Source of the DNA: Malikia spinosa
GTDB taxonomy: Bacteria; Pseudomonadota; Gammaproteobacteria; Burkholderiales; Burkholderiaceae_C
Reading direction: 5' to 3'
Assembly: GCF_002980625.1 (NCBI RefSeq)
Contig: NZ_PVLR01000019.1
Coordinates: 1-64,000 of the forward strand
DNA: 64,000 nucleotides
Every line of letters starts with the position of its first letter. Positions within the stretch are counted from its first letter, which is position 1. A model generated the notes under the pieces. That model was not told the DNA's origin, did not search any database, and was given only the letters and a program-made list of their open reading frames with translations. The position numbers were made by a program, and so were the translations under genes. This document shows, piece by piece, positions 8,191 through 16,588 of the stretch.

Positions 8191-9636
8191 TCAGGCCAGT
8201 GTGTAGGCAGTCTTGACAGAGGTGTAGAACTCACGCGCGTGAGATCCCTGCTCGCGCGGTCCATAGCTCGATCCTTTTCTTCCACCAAACGGAGCGTGGT
8301 AATCCACACCGGCGGTCGGCACGTTGACCATGACCATCCCTGCCGTGGAACGGCGCTTGAAATCGGTAGCATGCTTGAGGGAAGTGGTGCAGATACCGGA
8401 AGAAAGTCCGAAATCGGTATCGTTCGCGAGGTGAACCGCTTCCTCGTAGTCGCGCACGCGCACCACGGATGCCACGGGACCGAATACCTCCTCACGGTTG
8501 ATTCGCATGGCGTTGTGCGTTTGCGTGATGAGTGCCGGGGCCAGATAGAAGCCCGGCGTGTCACGCTGCAACAATTCACCACCGGCGTACAGAACCCCAC
8601 CCTCCTGACAACCCAGTTCGATGTAATGGCGGTCTTGATCGAGCTGGTCTTGCGATGCGACGGGACCGATATCGGTACCGGCCTTGAGCGCATGATCCAC
8701 CCGCAGTGCGGCCATGCGCTGCGCCATGGCTGCGACAAATTGGTCGTGTATGCCGTCTTCCACGATCAGGCGGCTGGAACCGGTGCAGCGCTGGCCGGTG
8801 GAAAAGAAAGAGCCATTGATAGCAACCGAGACGGCCAGTTCGAGATCTGCATCATTGAGCACCACCAACGGGTTCTTGCCGCCCATTTCCAGCTGAACCT
8901 TTGCGCCGCGCTCCATGCAGGTCATGCCGATGCTGCGGCCGGTGGAGACGGAACCCGTGAACGTGAGGGCCCGCACCTTGCGCGAATGGGCCAGCGTCTG
9001 ACCCACCTTGGAGCCGGGTCCCATGACCAGATTGAAGGTGCCGGCTGGCAACTGTCCGGCACGGGCAATGATTTCAGACAAGGCCCAGGCGCTGCCCGGA
9101 ACCAGATCGGCCGGCTTGAAGACGACAGCGTTACCAAAAGCCAGCGCCGGCGCGATTTTCCAGGCAGGAATCGCGATCGGGAAATTCCACGGCGTGATGA
9201 TGCCCACCACACCCTCAGGTTCGCGTGTCACCTCGACATCGACGCCCGGTCGGATGGAGGGCAGTTTCTCGCCGGCCAGGCGCAACACTTCGCCCGAGAA
9301 GAACTTGAAGACACGACCGGCGCGTACCACCTCCCCGATGCCTTCTGCAAGCGTCTTGCCCTCTTCGCGCGCCAGCAGCTCTCCGAGCTCATTGCGACGG
9401 GCCAGCACCTCGGTACCGATCCTGTCCAGCGCGTCGGAGCGCTGCTCGGCAGTCCACTGGGCCCAGGTCTTCTGAGCCTGGTAGGCCGACTCAATTGCCT
9501 GTTCGGTCTGGGCCGCATCAGCTCGGCTGTATTCACCGATGACGTCCCGGGTATCGGACGGATTGATGTTCAATCCAGCCGTGACTCCCTCAACCCATTC
9601 ACCGGCTATGAAATTCTTGTGCAACTTGGTGTTCAT
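8191..9636 (-). CDS. NAD(P)+-dependent aldehyde dehydrogenase (2-oxoglutarate-semialdehyde dehydrogenase-like)
   Basis: A full-length 481-residue class of ALDH: GIITPWNFPIAIPAWK at the cofactor site, catalytic Glu in LEMGGKNP, catalytic Cys in STGQRCTGSSR, and the C-terminal APFGGRKGSSYGPREQG. The wording of these motifs, especially FFSTGQRCTGSSR and the C-terminal end, resembles the 2,5-dioxovalerate dehydrogenase (alpha-ketoglutaric semialdehyde) group, but substrate prediction inside this superfamily is unreliable. It would oxidise the aldehyde made by one of the alcohol dehydrogenases of the block. It lies 23 bases after the SDR gene, same strand. Confidence 0.92.
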   Translation of the reverse strand: MNTKLHKNFIAGEWVEGVTAGLNINPSDTRDVIGEYSRADAAQTEQAIESAYQAQKTWAQWTAEQRSDALDRIGTEVLARRNELGELLAREEGKTLAEGIGEVVRAGRVFKFFSGEVLRLAGEKLPSIRPGVDVEVTREPEGVVGIITPWNFPIAIPAWKIAPALAFGNAVVFKPADLVPGSAWALSEIIARAGQLPAGTFNLVMGPGSKVGQTLAHSRKVRALTFTGSVSTGRSIGMTCMERGAKVQLEMGGKNPLVVLNDADLELAVSVAINGSFFSTGQRCTGSSRLIVEDGIHDQFVAAMAQRMAALRVDHALKAGTDIGPVASQDQLDQDRHYIELGCQEGGVLYAGGELLQRDTPGFYLAPALITQTHNAMRINREEVFGPVASVVRVRDYEEAVHLANDTDFGLSSGICTTSLKHATDFKRRSTAGMVMVNVPTAGVDYHAPFGGRKGSSYGPREQGSHAREFYTSVKTAYTLA

Positions 9637-9659
9637 TGAATGGTTCCTCGCAATTTATT

Positions 9660-10433
9660 TCAGGTCATCAGCCAACCGCCGGCGACATCAATCACTTGCC
9701 CAGTGATGAAGCTCGACTGGTCTGAAGTCAAGAACAGGCAGGCATCAGCCACCTCAACCGGTTTACCTAGACGCCGCAGGGGAGTCACGGCAATGACCGC
9801 CTCATTGGCTTCGCGCGGCGCTCCGGCCACCATCGGGGTATCCACCCGACCGGGCGCCAGTGCGTTCACGGTGATGCCATGTGGGCCAAGCTCTCCCGCC
9901 AGGTGCCGCGTCAGGCCGATCAGGCCGGCCTTGGTGGTGCTGTAATGCGCCGCAACGATATCCAGATAGGCTTTTCCTGCGACCGAAGACATGCTGACAA
10001 TCCGACCAAAACGGCGCTGCACCATGCCCGGCGCCAACAACCGGGTGAAGTTGAATACGCTATTCAGGTTGACGTCCATCACCTGCAGCCATTCCGCCGG
10101 CTCCATCTGCCAGATCGGTGACGGAAGCCCGGCATGCTTGGGTGAAATGCCTGCGTTGTTGATCAAGGTGTCAACAGGCCCCAACGCTGCGACCACGCTG
10201 CGGCAGGCCGCCTCGCAATCCGCATAGTTTCCGACATCAGCCGCGGCGAAATGCACCTTGCAGCCTTCGGCCGCCAGGGTTGAAACCAGGGCATTGGCCA
10301 CTTCGGGCGAGCGATCGACCACGCCGACAGCGGCACCCTGGCGGGCGTATTGCCTGACGATCTCCGAACCAATGCCACCACCACCGCCAGTCACCAGGAC
10401 CACGCGACCTTTGTGCGTCAATGTAGCTTCCAC
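9660..10433 (-). CDS. SDR-family NAD(P)-dependent oxidoreductase (FabG-like)
   Basis: A classical short-chain dehydrogenase of 257 residues with the cofactor motif TGGGGGIG, NNAG, and the catalytic Ser (SMSSVAG), Tyr and Lys (YSTTKAG). The start codon is GTG at 10433, supported by AGGAGG eight bases upstream. The product interconverts a hydroxyl and a keto group on an unknown substrate, presumably an intermediate handled by the neighbouring GMC, ALDH and FAD-oxidase enzymes. It is 24 bases downstream of the livF-like gene, so transport and catabolism appear to be in one transcript. Confidence 0.9.
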   Translation of the reverse strand: MEATLTHKGRVVLVTGGGGGIGSEIVRQYARQGAAVGVVDRSPEVANALVSTLAAEGCKVHFAAADVGNYADCEAACRSVVAALGPVDTLINNAGISPKHAGLPSPIWQMEPAEWLQVMDVNLNSVFNFTRLLAPGMVQRRFGRIVSMSSVAGKAYLDIVAAHYSTTKAGLIGLTRHLAGELGPHGITVNALAPGRVDTPMVAGAPREANEAVIAVTPLRRLGKPVEVADACLFLTSDQSSFITGQVIDVAGGWLMT

Positions 10434-10457
10434 TTGTTGCCTCCTGATCGGGTGATC

Positions 10458-11162
10458 TCAATGCCCCAGATACGCGCGTCGCACATGCGGGTTATCCAGT
10501 AATTCGCGGCCCGTGCCACTGAGGGTGATGCAGCCATTCTCGAGAACGTAACCACGATCAGCGATCTGCAGGGTATGGAAAACGTTTTGCTCGACCAGCA
10601 ATACCGTGGTGCCTTGATCGGCGACGGTTCGCACCACATCAAACATCTGATCCACCAACAGTGGCGACAAGCCCAGCGACGGCTCGTCAAAGACCAGCAA
10701 GCGCGGGTCGGCCATCATGCCGCGTGCAATCGCCACCATTTGCTGTTCACCGCCGGAAAGAGAACCGGCCAGCTGTGCCAGTCGCTCCTTGACACGCGGG
10801 AAAATCTCCAGGACTTTCTCCATGCGCTCCTTGTGGAATGGGCGGGCCGAAGTCTTGTAGGCACCCATCAGCAGGTTTTCCTCGACGGTCAGGAACGGGA
10901 ACAGTTGCCGCCCTTCAGGAATCATCGTGATGCCAAGCTCCACGATTTCATGCGGAGCGTGGCTGGTCAAATTCAAGCTGTCGAACTCGATCGAACCACT
11001 GCGTGCCTTGACAAGGCCGCAAAGGGTTTTCAGCGTAGTGGTCTTGCCGGCGCCATTGGCCCCCACCAGCGTGACCACCTCACCCGCATGCACCTCGAGC
11101 GAGACACCACGCAGAACCTCACTTTTTCCGTAACCCGCGGTTACATCACGCAGCTTGAGCAT
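10458..11162 (-). CDS. livF: Branched-chain-type ABC transporter ATPase (LivF-like)
   Basis: The 234-residue ATPase has Walker A GANGAGKTT, the signature LSGGEQQMVAIARGM and Walker B RLLVFDEPSLGL, with the LivF-type ending. It pairs with the LivG domain fused to LivM next door to power import. The ATG at 11162 overlaps the end of the livMG gene by 17 bases and has AGGAAAGGG upstream. The two preceding genes and two binding proteins complete the HAAT-family importer. Cargo is not necessarily an amino acid; in catabolic clusters of Burkholderiales this transporter type often imports aromatic or alicyclic acids. Confidence 0.93.
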   Translation of the reverse strand: MLKLRDVTAGYGKSEVLRGVSLEVHAGEVVTLVGANGAGKTTTLKTLCGLVKARSGSIEFDSLNLTSHAPHEIVELGITMIPEGRQLFPFLTVEENLLMGAYKTSARPFHKERMEKVLEIFPRVKERLAQLAGSLSGGEQQMVAIARGMMADPRLLVFDEPSLGLSPLLVDQMFDVVRTVADQGTTVLLVEQNVFHTLQIADRGYVLENGCITLSGTGRELLDNPHVRRAYLGH

Positions 11163-12930
11163 GGGTGTAGCCCTTTCCTAAATAAGCCTCGATCACGGCC
11201 GGGTCATTGACGACATCAGCCGGCTTGCCCTCGCGCAACACCTTGCCGACGTTGATGACAACGATGCGGTCAGACAAGGCCATGGTCGCTTGCATCAGAT
11301 GTTCGATCATCAGCACCGAAACACCGGAATCTCGAATCCTCTTGATCATTTCAATAGCGCGTGCCACATCAGAAGGATTCAATCCGGCCAGCACCTCGTC
11401 GAGCAGCAGGACCCGTGGTCGGGTGGCCAAGGCGCGCGCCACTTCCAGGCGCTTCATTCCGCCCACCGTGAGGCTGCGCGCCTCGGTATCGAGCAACGCG
11501 GTCAGGTCAGTCAGGTGCGCCACTTCGCGCGCGACAGCCTCGGCCTCCGAACGCAAGCGGGTGTGCATGAAGGCGCCGAGCATGATGTTTTCCATGACCG
11601 ACAACCCTGCAAACGGCTGCACGATCTGGAACGTGCGTCCGACACCGGCCCTGGCAAAGGTTTCCGGAGACCGCGGCGAACTCCAGTCGACCCCGGTTCG
11701 GACAGTCACCGTGCCCTGGTCTGGCCGGATGAACCCCGACAACTGGTTGAAGACCGTGGTCTTGCCAGCCCCGTTGGGACCGATGACGCCCAGGATCTCG
11801 CCCTCATGCAAGGTCAGCGACACGTCGTCGGTGGCTTTCAGACCACCAAACCGCTTGTGCAGGCCCTCGGCCTTCAAGATGGGCTGGCCCAGACTGGTGG
11901 CAATCCTCTGGACAGCCGGCCTGGCGGGTTCTGCGGCCTTGGCCTTGTGGCCATTCGGCAGCCGATCGATCAGGCGCAGGACCTGCTGGCTGAGATGGCC
12001 GACCAGACCACGGGGGAAGAACAGCACGACAAACACCAGCAGCATGCCGTAGACAAAACCGTGAGTGCCATTGCCAAACGCACTCAGCCAGCCGCGCGCC
12101 AACTCGGCCACAGGCAGCACCAGCACGGTACCGACCACCGGACCCGCCACCGTTCCCAGACCGCCGATGAGCGCAAACATGGCAATCTGGATCGAGAGCT
12201 CGAGCGAGAATGCCGCGGAAGGCTCCAGGAACGTCAGGTACATGCCGTGGAAGCTGCCAATCAGGCTGGTCAGCACCGCCGATATGACAGCGGCCGCAAT
12301 CTTTGCACGCACCGCATTGACACCCACGGCACGGGCCGCATCCTCGCGCTCACGCACAGCGATCAGGTAGAAACCGAAGCGCGAGCGGCGGATCAGCCAT
12401 GCCACCAGCAAGGTGACGGCGAAGAATCCGAAGGCAACCAGCAGATAGGCCCACTTTTCGCGAAAGATCATCCAGGGCAGACCGATCTGCAACGGAACGT
12501 TCAAGCCCGCCGATCCACCGGTCCAGCCCTCGAAGTGGGTGACCAGCAGGCGCACGACCTCCAGGAAAGCAATCGTTGCCAGTGAAAAGAAGGGGCCGCG
12601 CAAGCGCAAGGTCGGATAGGCAATCAGCAGGGCAACCACGGATGAGACTGCGGCACCCGCAAACATCCCGATCCAGGGCGAGATGCCGAATTTCGCTACC
12701 AGCAGACCGGCCGAATAGCTGCCAATACCGTAGAAGACGGCGTGCCCAAGCGACAACTGGCCGGCAAATCCACCAACGATGTTCCAGGCAGTCGCCAAGC
12801 CGGCAAAGACACAGACCTGGATGGCCAGGTGGTAGACAAATGACGACTGGAGCGCCAGGGGCAGCCACAGGATGGCCGACAACGCCAGAAGTCCGATATA
12901 GACCCGTGGGTTCAAGATGGGGGGCATCAT
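11146..12930 (-). CDS. Fused branched-chain-type ABC permease and ATPase (LivM-LivG)
   Basis: From the ATG at 12930 (AAAGGAC ribosome site eight bases upstream) the product has 594 residues. Roughly residues 1-315 are a LivM permease with multiple hydrophobic segments and the TWNIVGGFAGQLSLGHAVFYG motif; after a Pro/Ala-rich linker, residues from about 340 form a LivG ATPase with IGPNGAGKTT, VGGMKRLEVARAL and VLLLDEVLAGLNP. Fusion of the inner-membrane permease to its ATPase occurs in some HAAT transporters but separate genes are the rule. LivH is 10 bases upstream, LivF overlaps downstream. Confidence 0.93.
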   Translation of the reverse strand: MMPPILNPRVYIGLLALSAILWLPLALQSSFVYHLAIQVCVFAGLATAWNIVGGFAGQLSLGHAVFYGIGSYSAGLLVAKFGISPWIGMFAGAAVSSVVALLIAYPTLRLRGPFFSLATIAFLEVVRLLVTHFEGWTGGSAGLNVPLQIGLPWMIFREKWAYLLVAFGFFAVTLLVAWLIRRSRFGFYLIAVREREDAARAVGVNAVRAKIAAAVISAVLTSLIGSFHGMYLTFLEPSAAFSLELSIQIAMFALIGGLGTVAGPVVGTVLVLPVAELARGWLSAFGNGTHGFVYGMLLVFVVLFFPRGLVGHLSQQVLRLIDRLPNGHKAKAAEPARPAVQRIATSLGQPILKAEGLHKRFGGLKATDDVSLTLHEGEILGVIGPNGAGKTTVFNQLSGFIRPDQGTVTVRTGVDWSSPRSPETFARAGVGRTFQIVQPFAGLSVMENIMLGAFMHTRLRSEAEAVAREVAHLTDLTALLDTEARSLTVGGMKRLEVARALATRPRVLLLDEVLAGLNPSDVARAIEMIKRIRDSGVSVLMIEHLMQATMALSDRIVVINVGKVLREGKPADVVNDPAVIEAYLGKGYTHAQAA

Positions 12931-12940
12931 GGGATGTCCT

Positions 12941-13825
12941 TTACTCAGATCCGCGACCCAGACCGAACAGACCGGTCGGACGCACAATAAGAATGGCCAG
13001 GAAAACAAGGAAGTAGACAACCTCCTTCAATGCCGGACCGACGTAGTAACCCGCAAGACTGTCAATCAGTCCGATGAAAATGGAGCCGATGACAGCACCC
13101 GGCAAACTCCCCATGCCACCGAGCACGACGATCACGAAAGCAGTCAGGACAAAATACTGCCCCACGGTCGGAAAGGCGGGATACTGGACGGCCAGCAGAC
13201 CGGCAGCAAGGCCGACCAGACCGGCTCCAATGCCAAATGCCAGCACATAGGATTTATTGACGTTGACACCCATCAGGGCAGCAGATACCCGATTCTGGGC
13301 CAGCGCCCTGAATGCGCGGCCAGTGTAGGTATGCTTCAGGAACAGGTGCATTCCGGTAGCCACGGCAATCGCAACCACAAAGGTGATGACTTGCCCGCTG
13401 ACGAAGGTCAGCGAACCCAGCGTCAAGGGCTCGGTACCCAGGGTTACTTCGGCCTTGCGAATGTCTGCACCAAACAGCATCAGCGCAAGATTCAGCAGTG
13501 CCGTCGAAACACCGACAGTTGCAAAGATCTGGATATGGGCATCTGCTGTCAACAGCGGCTGAATGACAAGTCGCTGCATCAACGCCCCCAACACAAAGAG
13601 CAGCACTGCCACCAGCACCGCTGAGGCGTAGGGATGCAATCCCGCGTGTTGCGCCAGCAGCCAGACGGCATACATGCCTATCATCAGGAACTCGCCATGA
13701 GCAAAGTTCACGACCCGGACGACGCCAAATATCAGTGTCAAGCCAATGCTGATGATGGCGTAAGCACCGCCTAGCAGCAGTCCGTTAACCAAGAGCTGAA
13801 TAAATATCGACACAGCAACCCCCAT
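12941..13825 (-). CDS. livH: Branched-chain-type ABC transporter permease (LivH-like)
   Basis: The 294-residue, strongly hydrophobic protein shows the LivH pattern: LLLGGAYAIISIGLTLIFGV near the N-terminus, RVVNFAHGEFLMIG, and the conserved FRALAQN cytoplasmic loop that docks to the ATPases, followed by FVIVVLGGMGSLPGAVIGS. It forms the membrane channel together with the LivM half of the fusion. It lies 58 bases after the first binding-protein gene and 10 bases before livMG, all same strand, so the importer is one operon. Confidence 0.93.
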   Translation of the reverse strand: MGVAVSIFIQLLVNGLLLGGAYAIISIGLTLIFGVVRVVNFAHGEFLMIGMYAVWLLAQHAGLHPYASAVLVAVLLFVLGALMQRLVIQPLLTADAHIQIFATVGVSTALLNLALMLFGADIRKAEVTLGTEPLTLGSLTFVSGQVITFVVAIAVATGMHLFLKHTYTGRAFRALAQNRVSAALMGVNVNKSYVLAFGIGAGLVGLAAGLLAVQYPAFPTVGQYFVLTAFVIVVLGGMGSLPGAVIGSIFIGLIDSLAGYYVGPALKEVVYFLVFLAILIVRPTGLFGLGRGSE

Positions 13826-13883
13826 GTTGCGAGAGACTAGCCTCGCGCAACTTTAAAAAATTAACGACAGGTCGCGCAGCGCC

Positions 13884-15092
13884 TTATTTGGCAGCAATGG
13901 GCTTTGCTGTAGCAACCGATTCCGGGAACACCGTCAGCAGCTTGCCACCTTGCCATTGCATCAGGTTGCTGGAGGCCAACTGGTTCTGACCGTTCTCGCC
14001 GAACTGGAAGCCCCAGCCAGCGGCACTGGAGCCAACGAGCTTCTTGTAGGAAAGTACCGCCGACCGGATCTTTTCCTTGTCGGTTGACTTGGCTTCCACC
14101 ATGACATCAAGGAAAGCCTTCGCTCCCACATAGTTCACCAAGCTATGCCCGGACCGGGGCTGGACCCCATATCGCTTCTGGTACGCGGCAACAAAGTTCT
14201 TCAAGCCTGGCGCACCGTCCTCCTTCATCGTGACTTGCGGGAAGTCAACGTTGAAAACCCCTTCAATCGAAGTCCCCAGTGCCTGCGCCGTTTCCTGCAG
14301 GGAATACCCGCCGCCAGCACCAATCACCGCCTTGGGCTTGAATCCAGCGCTTGCAGCTTGACGGAAAAACAGCAGGGTGTCGTTTTGATAAGAGGTCTGC
14401 AGCACGACATCGGCGCCCGATCCTTTCAGGCGCAACACCAGTGAAGACAAGTCCACACTCTTAGCCGAATAGGCCTGTGTCTCGACGACGTTCAAGCCAA
14501 GACGCTTGGCCTCTTCCTTCTGGAATCCGCCCACCAATGTCCCGTAAGGACCGTCTTCGTAGATGATGGCGATCTTCAGTGCCTTGGGGTCGATCTTCAG
14601 ATTCGGAGCAATCACCTTGACAATGGATTCGATGCTGCGATCAGCAAAGCTCTTGGCTGTCGCATTGCTGCGGAACAGGTACTTGAATCCTCGGCCAGTG
14701 ATCGTGTCAGCGACTGCACCCAGTTCAAAATATGGTACGCCGGCCAATTCGGTGACCTGGGTCGCGGCAGATGAAACGCCGGAGGCATAGCTGCCAAAGA
14801 TGGCGGATACATTTTCGACCGACGTCAAGCGCCGCGCTTCGCCTACCGCCTGGTTGGCATCCACTGCATCGGCCTTCAACAGGGTGATTTTCTTTCCGTT
14901 GATGCCGCCACTGGTGTTTCGCTCTTCAACGGCCATTTCCACGCCACGGAAGCTTTCGTCGCCAAGCAAGGCCAGGCCACCGCTGAATGGATAGAGTGCA
15001 CCCACCTTGACATCCTGCGCCTGTGACGGTGTGACAGCCATCACGGTCAGGCATGCCATGGCCGTTGCAAGTTGCTTGAAATGCTTGATCAT
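13884..15092 (-). CDS. Periplasmic substrate-binding protein of the HAAT importer, copy 1
   Basis: The 402-residue protein begins MIKHFKQLATAMACL and has a signal peptide cut near AQA/QD, then VKVGALYPFSGGLALLGDES, the typical type-I periplasmic binding fold of LivJ-like receptors. The ATG at 15092 is chosen over an upstream in-frame ATG because AGGAG lies eight bases before it. It is closely related over its whole length to the protein encoded at 16589-17800, so the locus carries a duplicated receptor. Two perfect LacI-type palindromes (15120-15141 and 15185-15204) precede it, indicating repressor control of a promoter right here. Confidence 0.92.
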   Translation of the reverse strand: MIKHFKQLATAMACLTVMAVTPSQAQDVKVGALYPFSGGLALLGDESFRGVEMAVEERNTSGGINGKKITLLKADAVDANQAVGEARRLTSVENVSAIFGSYASGVSSAATQVTELAGVPYFELGAVADTITGRGFKYLFRSNATAKSFADRSIESIVKVIAPNLKIDPKALKIAIIYEDGPYGTLVGGFQKEEAKRLGLNVVETQAYSAKSVDLSSLVLRLKGSGADVVLQTSYQNDTLLFFRQAASAGFKPKAVIGAGGGYSLQETAQALGTSIEGVFNVDFPQVTMKEDGAPGLKNFVAAYQKRYGVQPRSGHSLVNYVGAKAFLDVMVEAKSTDKEKIRSAVLSYKKLVGSSAAGWGFQFGENGQNQLASSNLMQWQGGKLLTVFPESVATAKPIAAK

Positions 15093-15119
15093 TGTTGTCT
15101 CCTTCAGAATTTGACCGAT

Positions 15120-15141
15120 AAAAATGAAGCGCTTCATTTTT
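15120..15141. promoter_or_regulatory. LacI-type operator O1, binding protein 1
   Basis: Perfect palindrome AAAATGAAGCGCTTCATTTT at 15121-15140, extended by one more pair on each side. The even-spaced centre with CG (GAAGCGCTTC) is typical of LacI/GalR-family operators. It lies 28 bases upstream of the receptor start codon. Same sequence at 15185-15204 and 17824-17843. The broken LacI gene of this locus is the obvious candidate regulator. Confidence 0.85.
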
Positions 15142-15184
15142 TAATGAAAAAAAACGAGAATAGGCCATCACTCCCCGCCATGAT

Positions 15185-15204
15185 AAAATGAAGCGCTTCA
15201 TTTT
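15185..15204. promoter_or_regulatory. LacI-type operator O2, binding protein 1
   Basis: A second perfect AAAATGAAGCGCTTCATTTT palindrome whose centre is 64 bp from that of O1, close to six helical turns, so two dimers or one tetramer could bind the same face and loop the promoter. Farther upstream, 15236-15243 carries TTTTCCCT, which recurs at the same distance in the second receptor promoter. Confidence 0.8.
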
Positions 15205-15286
15205 TCAAGCGGACGCGCCCACTAAAATCTAAGTGTTTTCCCTAGGAACGGCCAAGCGGACGCAAGGCGGCTGGATGGCGAAGGCA

Positions 15287-16441
15287 TCAGAAGGCAGCCT
15301 GGTAGATCGCGAGTGCATCCTCGTAGCCGATCGGGCGGGGATTGTGGTCCAGCAGGCGTTGCACCTTCATCGCTTCACGCGCCAGCAGCGGCAGCTCGCT
15401 GCGCGGGATGCCTGCCTGACGCAAGGTTTGTGCATAGGGCATGCGGGCTACCCGCTGCGAAATTGCCTGCACAAATGCTGCGGCAGCGTGGCCATCGTCG
15501 GTCGCCAGCAGGCCAGGCAAGATGGCTCGTCCCATTTCAGCATAAATTGTCTGCGCCGATTCCAGGTTGAAGCGCAGCACATGCGGCAACAGCAGGGAAT
15601 TGGAAAGCCCATGCGGAATATGGAAATGCCCGCCCAGTGGATAGGCCAAGGCATGGACCGCTCCGACGGACGAATTGCCAAACGCCATTCCGGCCAGCAA
15701 GGAGCCGAACAGCATCTGCTCGCGCGCCACGAGATCATGGCCATCACCCACCGCTGCCGGCAGGTTGGAATACAGGATCTGCAAGGCTTTCAAAGCCAGC
15801 ACATCAGAGATCGGATTTCTTTTCAGTACCGTAGTCAGCGCTTCGATCGCATGAACCATGGCGTCTATCCCGGTCATGGCCGTAACAGCTGGCGGCAAGC
15901 CCACGGTCAACTGGCTGTCAAGCAATGCCAGGTCGGGCAGCAGCAGGGAAGACACCACGGTCTTCTTCTCGTGCCCGGGCGTGGTGACCACGGAGACCCA
16001 GGTGACTTCGGACCCGGTGCCAGCCGTGGTAGGAACCTGGATCAGCGGCAACCGGGGCCCGCGCGCGAGTCCAGCGCCGTAGATGTCCTGCAGAAGTTGC
16101 GGCGTGCGCAGCAGCAAGGCCACCAGCTTCGCCGTGTCGAGTGAACTGCCGCCACCAAATCCGATCACGCCGTCGACAGCTGCAGACTGGCCGACCGCAA
16201 CGGCTTGCAAGATACAGGCCTCGGGCGGGTCAGCCTGCACTTCGGAAAAGATGGAAACCGCCACCGAAGCGGCCGCCAAGGAAGCCACAGCCGCTTGCGT
16301 CAATCCCGCTTGCTGCAGACCGGCGTCGGTAACCAGCAGAACATGAGAGATGCCCAGGTTGCGCGCGAACGTACCCAGTTGAGCGATAGCACCTGGCTGG
16401 CAGACGATGCGTGGCGCTGTTTCGAATTGAAATGGATTCAT
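15287..16441 (-). CDS. Iron-type (group III) alcohol dehydrogenase
   Basis: A 384-residue NAD(P)-dependent dehydrogenase: cofactor motif GFGGGSSLDTAK, VPTTAGTGSEVT, and the metal ligands in GIDAMVHAIEAL (Asp, His) and GAVHALAYPLGGHFHIPHGL (two His). Such enzymes reversibly oxidise primary or secondary alcohols; maleylacetate reductases belong to a sister branch but lack some of these features. It is placed between the two copies of the receptor gene, same strand, with the operator pair of copy 1 downstream of it. Its insertion between duplicated receptors suggests the duplication brought or captured it. No good ribosome site is visible before the ATG at 16441. Confidence 0.88.
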   Translation of the reverse strand: MNPFQFETAPRIVCQPGAIAQLGTFARNLGISHVLLVTDAGLQQAGLTQAAVASLAAASVAVSIFSEVQADPPEACILQAVAVGQSAAVDGVIGFGGGSSLDTAKLVALLLRTPQLLQDIYGAGLARGPRLPLIQVPTTAGTGSEVTWVSVVTTPGHEKKTVVSSLLLPDLALLDSQLTVGLPPAVTAMTGIDAMVHAIEALTTVLKRNPISDVLALKALQILYSNLPAAVGDGHDLVAREQMLFGSLLAGMAFGNSSVGAVHALAYPLGGHFHIPHGLSNSLLLPHVLRFNLESAQTIYAEMGRAILPGLLATDDGHAAAAFVQAISQRVARMPYAQTLRQAGIPRSELPLLAREAMKVQRLLDHNPRPIGYEDALAIYQAAF

Positions 16442-16588
16442 GCTGCAAGATCGATGGTCTTTGTTGCGAACAATTCAACTGCATCGGAAGGAAAATCGAC
16501 GTTCATGAAGATGATTTCCTCACTTGCCGCCGTGCGAGACACAGTCATCGCACAGCGGCAACTGCTCAATGCAGGTCTGGCGAACGGA

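Noticed and set aside
8187-8738. N-terminal extension of the shikimate dehydrogenase-like protein
   Set aside because: The extension runs through the aldehyde dehydrogenase gene in another frame; the ATG at 8186 gives the normal family start.
16442-16588. Short minus-strand ORF upstream of the iron-type alcohol dehydrogenase gene (C-terminal peptide starting MNVDFPSDAVELF)
   Set aside because: Too short, no ribosome site, and no recognisable family; possibly a gene remnant but not supportable.
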